A stretch of 64,000 bases of DNA, from NCBI RefSeq assembly GCF_003719825.1, contig NZ_RIBS01000007.1, positions 62,001-126,000 on the forward strand, written 5' to 3'. Below the pieces are notes generated by a model, which had not been told where the DNA came from, searched no databases, and saw only the letters and a program-made list of their open reading frames with translations. Numbering within the stretch: the first letter of the stretch is position 1; the number at the start of each line of letters is the position of its first letter. Positions 59,249-64,000 of the stretch are shown here, in pieces. The position numbers and the translations under genes are program-made. The DNA comes from Montanilutibacter psychrotolerans (GTDB taxonomy: Bacteria > Pseudomonadota > Gammaproteobacteria > Xanthomonadales > Xanthomonadaceae).

Positions 59249-59332
59249 TCCAAACGTCTGTCGCACACTACCGCCCGCAGGCCCGGCATTGCCGGCTGCG
59301 GGCGGGCCAACGGATGCACGCTCGTGGGTGAA

Positions 59333-60328
59333 TCAGACACCCCACAGCGCGCGTGCTTCCTCGGCCACCACGTCGGGGCGTTCTTCCGGCCAGAACAGCT
59401 TGCTGCCTTCCAGCCGTCGGACGCCACGCGAGTTGCCGAAGCTGCGGTCGAGGCGATCGGGGTCGGCCGGCGAAAAGATCGTGTCGCCCATGCCCCACAC
59501 GATGCGCGTGGGCACCGTGCACGCCTTCAGTGCCGGCTCGATGCCCAGCAGCGAGTTGCGCTCCAGGGCGACGGCGTACGCGTGCACCTGCGCCTTGCGT
59601 TGCGGAGACGCCAGCAACGGGGCGAAGTAGCAGTCGATGGCTTCGTCGGTCGGATTGCGCGGGTCGAAGTAGCACATGCCGCCAATGCCCTCGGGCGAGC
59701 GCGCCAGCGCCTTGTCGGCATGCCAACGCCCCAGCCACTGGTCGACGAACTGCCCCTTCCTGGACAGCTCGATGACCGGCAGCAACGCCGGCGGCGGGCA
59801 GTCCTGCGCCTCGTCGCAGTTGGTGAGCAGCAGTGTGCGAACGCGCTCGCGATGCCGGGTCACGAACAGTTGCGCAACCGCGCCACCGCTGTCGCTGGCC
59901 ACCAGATCCACCGTCGCGATCGAGAGCTTGTCCAGCAGCGCCACCAGCATCTCGACCTGGGCGTCGGGCGAGACGTCCTGGTCGTCGGCGATCTCGCTGT
60001 AGCCCAGGGCCATGAAGTCCGGCGCAATGCACCGTCGATACGCCGACAGGCGATCCAGGGCGCCACGCCACTGGAAGCTGTTGAGCGGGAAGCCGTGCAG
60101 GAACAGCGCCACCTCGCCCGCACCGCGCTCGACATAGGCGATGCGACCGAACGCGGTCTGCGCGAAGCGACGCGACGCGTGGAACGCCGCGGCGTCCATC
60201 GCGCCCGCCGCGACCGGCGTGGTTGCCGCCGCCGTCGATGCCGCGCCCGCTACCTGCGGCAGCCACGCGGCAAGCACGCCGCCCGCCATCGCCCCACCCG
60301 CCATTGCCATGAACTGCCTGCGTTGCAT
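59333..60328 (-). CDS. Exported alpha/beta hydrolase, haloalkane dehalogenase/epoxide hydrolase-like
   Basis: A 331-residue protein with a Tat-type leader (MQRRQFMAMAGGAMAGGVLA, twin Arg at 3-4). The core has the HGFP oxyanion loop at 78-81 and the nucleophile elbow VASDSGGAV, in which Asp146 is the nucleophile, as in dehalogenases and epoxide hydrolases. No His is visible in the last 65 residues where the catalytic base is expected; the usual GHF block is replaced by GSKLFWPEERPD. Function may therefore be altered. It is divergent from the helix-turn-helix gene. Confidence 0.84.
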   Translation of the reverse strand: MQRRQFMAMAGGAMAGGVLAAWLPQVAGAASTAAATTPVAAGAMDAAAFHASRRFAQTAFGRIAYVERGAGEVALFLHGFPLNSFQWRGALDRLSAYRRCIAPDFMALGYSEIADDQDVSPDAQVEMLVALLDKLSIATVDLVASDSGGAVAQLFVTRHRERVRTLLLTNCDEAQDCPPPALLPVIELSRKGQFVDQWLGRWHADKALARSPEGIGGMCYFDPRNPTDEAIDCYFAPLLASPQRKAQVHAYAVALERNSLLGIEPALKACTVPTRIVWGMGDTIFSPADPDRLDRSFGNSRGVRRLEGSKLFWPEERPDVVAEEARALWGV

Positions 60329-60405
60329 GTCCGTCTCCGTGCCAATGCCAGCCCGTTGCTGTGGTGAAAGAATCGGTGCACGCCGGCAGACGATCAATGA
60401 CGTGT

Positions 60406-60437
60406 CAGGTCATGCCGGCATGATCCGACAGGTCATG
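60406..60437. promoter_or_regulatory. Candidate operator between hydrolase and MmyB-type regulator
   Basis: A 14-bp perfect palindrome TCATGCCGGCATGA (60410-60423) is flanked by direct copies of CAGGTCATG at 60406-60414 and 60429-60437. It lies 35-66 bases before the regulator start and about 80 from the hydrolase start, so the divergently encoded regulator is a natural ligand. Confidence 0.5.
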
Positions 60438-60471
60438 GTTTCGCCGCACCACCCGGCCTTACCATCGCCGC

Positions 60472-61317
60472 ATGGACATGCGCATCGGCCACTCAACCAC
60501 CCCACCCGTCACCGCCGTGGCCCGCGTCGGCGCGCTGCTACGCGAGTGGCGCGCGGCGCGGCGATGGAGCCAGCTCGATCTCGCACTCGATGCCGGGATA
60601 TCGACGCGGCACCTGAGCTGCGTCGAAACCGGCAAGGCGACGCCCAGCCGCGAGCTGCTCGCGCGCTTGGCCGATGCGCTGGACATGCCGCTGCGCGAAC
60701 GCAACGCACTGCTGGTGGCCGCCGGCTACGCCGCGCACTACCCGGAAACATCACTCGACACCCCGGCGCTTGCCCAGGTGCGTCGTGCGATCGAGTTCAT
60801 CCTCCAGCAACAGGAGCCCTACCCGGCGTTTGTCCTCAATCGGCGCTGGGATGTGCTGATGGCCAACCGCGCCGCGGCGCGCGTCAACCGTCTGGTGATG
60901 GAAGGCCGCACCAGTGCGCACGCCAACATGATCCGGCAGATCTTCGACCCGGCCGACCTGCGCCCGGCCGTGGTGAACTGGGAGGACGTCGCCGGCGACC
61001 TCATCCGCCATCTGCACGACGAAGTGGCGGCCAACCCCAACGACCACGCGGCACGTGCCCTGCTCGAGGAGGCGCTGGCCTATCCCGACGTGCCGTCGCG
61101 ATGGCGCAGGCGCGAGCTCGGCACGGTGCCCGCGCCACTGCTGACAACGGTGCTGCGCAGCGGCGAACGGCAACTGCACTTCTTCTCGACGATCACCACC
61201 TTCGGCACGTCGCGCGACGTCACCGTCGACGAGTTGCACATCGAAAGCTGCTTCCCCGTCGACGACGCCACCGCCGAGCTGTGTCGCGCGCTGGCCAACG
61301 AAGACACAGGCGCCTGA
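60472..61317 (+). CDS. Helix-turn-helix regulator with MmyB-like ligand-binding domain
   Basis: A 281-residue regulator. The HTH_3 domain (about 18-80) has the helix-turn-helix RRWSQLDLALDAGISTRHLSCVE, with motif core LALDAGISTRHLSCVE; then comes the MmyB-like PAS/GAF-type domain (about 95-275) with LNRRWDVLMANRAAAR and LHFFSTITTFGTSRDVTVDEL, which is characteristic. Such proteins bind a small effector. The start may be the ATG at 60472 or that at 60478. It is divergent from the alpha/beta hydrolase and may regulate it through the palindrome at 60406-60437. Confidence 0.9.
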   Translation: MDMRIGHSTTPPVTAVARVGALLREWRAARRWSQLDLALDAGISTRHLSCVETGKATPSRELLARLADALDMPLRERNALLVAAGYAAHYPETSLDTPALAQVRRAIEFILQQQEPYPAFVLNRRWDVLMANRAAARVNRLVMEGRTSAHANMIRQIFDPADLRPAVVNWEDVAGDLIRHLHDEVAANPNDHAARALLEEALAYPDVPSRWRRRELGTVPAPLLTTVLRSGERQLHFFSTITTFGTSRDVTVDELHIESCFPVDDATAELCRALANEDTGA

Positions 61318-61592
61318 GCCGCGCCGCGCCCGGCCAACGCCCGTTGCCCGAGGGCGCCCGCTAGCCGGCCCACGCCGATGGCGGCGAGCATGCCGATGCA
61401 TCGCAACGGCCAGCGGCGCCGTAGCATCGAGACGACATCGAAAATGCCCGTCCGGACGGGCCGTCGCCCCCGTTTCCACCCCGCCCCCGGCCCGGTTCAT
61501 CGCCGCCATGCGCGTTTCGTCGCCGCGGCTGGGATTTCCGGGCCCGCGCCCACTATTCTCGGCGCCGATCCCAACACCAGCGGAACTCTCAC

Positions 61593-62873
61593 GTGATCAC
61601 CCGATTCCTGTTCGTGGCCCGCCTCGTGTTCGCGTGGTTCTGGCTGGTTGTCGTGCTGAGCATGCTGTGGGAAGGGATTGGCCTGGACTCCTGGCCGGTC
61701 GCCGTGGCGGGAATGCTGGCCATCGGCTTCGTCATCACGCGCGCCGTCTCGCACATGTGGCGCGTGCGCCTGCTCACCAACAACGCCAGCCTCAACGCCG
61801 AAGTGCTGGGCAATCGCCATCGCCGCCAGATCGAGATCCCGCTCGAAGCGGGCGAGGCGTTCGACCTGCTGGAGGCGGCGATCCGCGAACTGCCGCGCGT
61901 CCATGACATCGAGAGCGCACGCGACAGCCTGCAGATTCGCGCCAAGGTCGAACGCCTCGACCCCTACGGCAGTAAGGCGCCCGGCCCGTACAACCCGTTG
62001 AACTGGTTTCCGGTGCCCCGCAACCAGATCCTCGCCACCGTGACGCCACGCGATGGCACCGGCGGCGTCATGCTGGTGTTCGAACCCGAGAGCGCGGCGT
62101 GGACCGACTGGCTCCGCGTCGACGACGGCACCAATCTCGAGAACGCCGAGGCCATCACGCGCGCCATCGCACGGCGCGTGGCCGATCGGCGTCGTGGCGA
62201 ACAGACCGCCGTCGCGCAGACCGTCACCGAGAAGGAACTCACCGTGGCTAGGCTCAGCCTCCTGCATGCGCAGGTGGAGCCGCACTTCCTCTACAACACG
62301 CTGGCCAGCGCGCAGTACCTCACGCGCAGCGAGCCGGCCAAGGCCGACGAAATGCTCGGCCACCTGATCCAGTACCTGCGCCATTCGCTGCCCCGCACCG
62401 ACGAGTCGCTGTCGACGCTGGGCGATGAGCTCGACCGCTCGCGTGCCTACCTGGAGATCCTCCGCATCCGCATGGGCCCGCGCCTGGCGCTGCAGATCGA
62501 CGTGCCCACCGAGCTGCTGTCGACGCCGCTGCCGCCGATGATGCTGCAGACGCTGGTCGAGAACGCCATCAAGCATGGCCTGGAACCCAAGCCCGGCGGT
62601 GGCACGGTGTGGATACTCGCGCGCTCCAACGAAACGCAGCTGTCAGTCACCGTGGCCGACGATGGCCTGGGCCTCAACTCCGGCATCGGCGGGACCGGCA
62701 TCGGCCTCAAGAACGTCAGGGAGCGCCTGCGACTGCTGTACGGCGCGGAGGCGTCGCTGTCCATCGTCGCCAACTTCCCCAATGGCGTGGCGTCCACCAT
62801 CTGCGTTCCCGCACAGGAGTTGCAGGAACACTCACAGAAGCACTCCCAGGATCAGGCGGTGCGTCGTGCCTAA
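61593..62873 (+). CDS. LytS/YehU-type sensor histidine kinase
   Basis: A 426-residue membrane kinase of the HisKA_7TM-free LytS class. Two N-terminal helices (about 5-25 and 36-52) are followed by a cytoplasmic beta-rich region of about 120 residues with no family I can name (75-195). The HisK_3-type phosphorylation motif is LHAQVEPHFLYNTLASA, His231, and the ATP domain has MLQTLVENAIKHGLEP (N box), VADDGLGL (G1) and GTGIGLKNVRERL (G2). The start is a GTG. It overlaps the response regulator gene by 8 bp. Confidence 0.9.
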   Translation: MITRFLFVARLVFAWFWLVVVLSMLWEGIGLDSWPVAVAGMLAIGFVITRAVSHMWRVRLLTNNASLNAEVLGNRHRRQIEIPLEAGEAFDLLEAAIRELPRVHDIESARDSLQIRAKVERLDPYGSKAPGPYNPLNWFPVPRNQILATVTPRDGTGGVMLVFEPESAAWTDWLRVDDGTNLENAEAITRAIARRVADRRRGEQTAVAQTVTEKELTVARLSLLHAQVEPHFLYNTLASAQYLTRSEPAKADEMLGHLIQYLRHSLPRTDESLSTLGDELDRSRAYLEILRIRMGPRLALQIDVPTELLSTPLPPMMLQTLVENAIKHGLEPKPGGGTVWILARSNETQLSVTVADDGLGLNSGIGGTGIGLKNVRERLRLLYGAEASLSIVANFPNGVASTICVPAQELQEHSQKHSQDQAVRRA

Positions 62874-63642
62874 GTGCATCGTCGCCGAAGATGAGGCGCT
62901 GCTGCGTCAAGCGTTGCTGGATGCGTTGCGCATTGCCTGGCCGGAGCTGGACGTGGTGGCGCAGTGCGAGGACGGCGCCAGTGCGCTGGAAGCGATCGAC
63001 GAGCACCGTCCCGACGTCGCCTTCCTCGACATCCGCATGCCCGGACTGACCGGACTGGAAGTCGCCAGCGCCGCCGCCGAGGCAAGTCCGGACACGCAGG
63101 TGGTGTTTGTCACCGCGTACGACCAGTACGCCATCGATGCCTTCGAACGCGGCGCGATCGACTACCTGCTCAAGCCGATCGCCGCCGACCGTCTTGCCGC
63201 CACCGTGCGCCGGCTGAAGGCACGCGCCGCGGCAGGACAGACCGATGCCGCCGCCCTGGCGGCGCTGATCGGGCAGCTTGGCGTGAACCTGCCGCGCACG
63301 CAGGCGCAGGCGCAGACACCACTGACCTGGATCACCGCCAGTGCCGGCCGCGACACGCGGCTGATCCTGGTCGAAGACGTCGCCTACTTCCGCGCCGACA
63401 ACAAGTACACCACGGTGGTGACCGGCGACGGCGAAGCGCTGCTGCGCACGCCGATCCGCGACCTGCTGCGCGTGCTGGACCCGGCGGTGTTCAAGCAGAT
63501 CCACCGCTCGACGATCGTGAACATGAAGGCCATCGCGTCGATCGCGCGCGACGACACCGGCAAGGGCGTCGTCCGACTCCGCCAACGCCCGGAAGCGCTG
63601 ACCGTCAGCCAATCGTTCATGGCGCTGTTCCGCAACATGTAA
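62866..63642 (+). CDS. LytTR family response regulator
   Basis: A 258-residue response regulator. The receiver domain has the acidic pocket VAEDE, phosphoacceptor Asp55 in VAFLDIRMPG, Thr/Ser in FVTAYDQY and Lys103 in DYLLKP. The LytTR DNA-binding domain (about 150-258) shows LVEDVAYFRADNKYTTVVTG and FKQIHRSTIVNMKAI. It starts at a GTG 8 bp inside the kinase gene, so the pair is translationally coupled. Such systems often control cell-envelope or surface genes. Confidence 0.92.
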   Translation: MPKCIVAEDEALLRQALLDALRIAWPELDVVAQCEDGASALEAIDEHRPDVAFLDIRMPGLTGLEVASAAAEASPDTQVVFVTAYDQYAIDAFERGAIDYLLKPIAADRLAATVRRLKARAAAGQTDAAALAALIGQLGVNLPRTQAQAQTPLTWITASAGRDTRLILVEDVAYFRADNKYTTVVTGDGEALLRTPIRDLLRVLDPAVFKQIHRSTIVNMKAIASIARDDTGKGVVRLRQRPEALTVSQSFMALFRNM

Positions 63643-63697
63643 GCAGGCACCACCGAGCATGCACCGCGCCCCGGCGCCCACTCCCTACAGGTGATCC

Positions 63698-64000
63698 ATG
63701 CGTAGCGTTATTGCGATGATCTATTTCCTGCTCGCGTTGTTCGGTTGCGACATGCGCGGCGGCAACACCATCGTCAGCCGCGCCACCGTCGACGGCGTCG
63801 ACATCGTCCACAGCGAAACCCGCGTGACGACCGGCATGGCCTGGTTCGAATGCATCACCAGCGCCAGCGGCAACTGCCACTACCGCCTGTTCCGCGTCGA
63901 GGCGCCGCAGGGAGGATGCGCGGCCGGCAATCCCGCGTCCACGATGCCCGCCTGCACGGCACCGGCGTTCGCGCAGTTCGTGGTGGCCGCCGGCAAGGTC
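63698..64000 (+). CDS. Hypothetical lipoprotein-like protein, partial (C-terminus beyond window)
   Basis: 101 codons are visible before the window ends. MRSVIAMIYFLLALFGCDM contains a lipobox-like LFGC (Cys17). The rest of the visible part holds Cys residues in WFECITSASGNCHYRL and GGCAAG. No family recognised. Its start is 56 bases after the LytTR regulator and it could be part of that transcription unit. Confidence 0.65.
   Translation, partial: MRSVIAMIYFLLALFGCDMRGGNTIVSRATVDGVDIVHSETRVTTGMAWFECITSASGNCHYRLFRVEAPQGGCAAGNPASTMPACTAPAFAQFVVAAGKV

Overview
The window is a GC-rich chromosomal segment of a gammaproteobacterium, most likely a Xanthomonadaceae member of the Lysobacter/Luteimonas type. 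This rests on the ispD-ftsB-eno-kdsA-pyrG cluster, the very high GC, the many secreted hydrolases with accessory domains (P-domain, PPC, PKD, thermolysin, BTRD) and the many GTG starts. The assignment is inferred from gene content; no rRNA or tRNA gene is present to confirm it.

Layout. 1-5.3 kb, minus strand: ispD (cut by the window edge), ftsB, eno, kdsA and pyrG, then a tandem terminator array and a small acidic secreted protein. 5.9-13.6 kb, plus: parE, a large secreted beta-propeller/PKD/PPC/P-domain protein and a TonB-dependent receptor with FRAP/NPNL haem-receptor motifs. 13.6-19.8 kb, minus: N-formylglutamate amidohydrolase, S9 peptidase, glutathione-reductase-like enzyme and an FAD amino-acid dehydrogenase. 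20-24.5 kb: thermolysin-family protease, SlyD, two NlpC/P60 hydrolases and a thioesterase. 25-27 kb: a five-repeat BTRD protein fused to a serine beta-lactamase-fold domain. 27-42.7 kb: small membrane proteins, Nudix hydrolase, dicarboxylate symporter, alkaline phosphatase, HemJ, methyltransferase, PHB depolymerase, a zinc-ribbon protein, a PadR/HAAS-sensor pair, a cyclophilin and an aquaporin.

42.8-50.7 kb is a tight five-gene operon: SWIM zinc-finger protein, DUF5691-like protein, YehL-type MoxR AAA+ ATPase, DUF5682-like protein and VWA/MIDAS protein. Three of its four junctions are ATGA overlaps or a gap of a few bases, and the gene set resembles the poorly understood yehL-yehM-yehP-yehQ group of E. 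coli. An ATPase/VWA remodelling machine is the natural reading, but its substrate is unknown.

51.1-56.7 kb is a patchwork. A small secreted protein gene is followed by a divergent GST/LysR pair, and then by a second, truncated and frameshifted copy of the 3' end of the small gene, so a near-identical repeat of about 280 bp flanks the GST/LysR cassette. Next comes a clearly AT-richer two-gene island: a caspase-like peptidase (His80/Cys129 dyad) with a helical C-terminal half, and an overlapping upstream gene of unknown function. The island ends beside a decayed duplicate of the neighbouring CPBP protease gene. This looks like a horizontally acquired, possibly defensive, module.

56.7-64 kb returns to ordinary content: CPBP protease, APC permease, an alpha/beta hydrolase with an Asp nucleophile but no evident catalytic His, a divergent MmyB-type regulator, a LytS/LytTR two-component pair and a truncated lipoprotein-like gene. 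The two best candidates for an undescribed system are the caspase island (53.8-56.4 kb) and the MoxR/VWA operon (42.8-50.7 kb).
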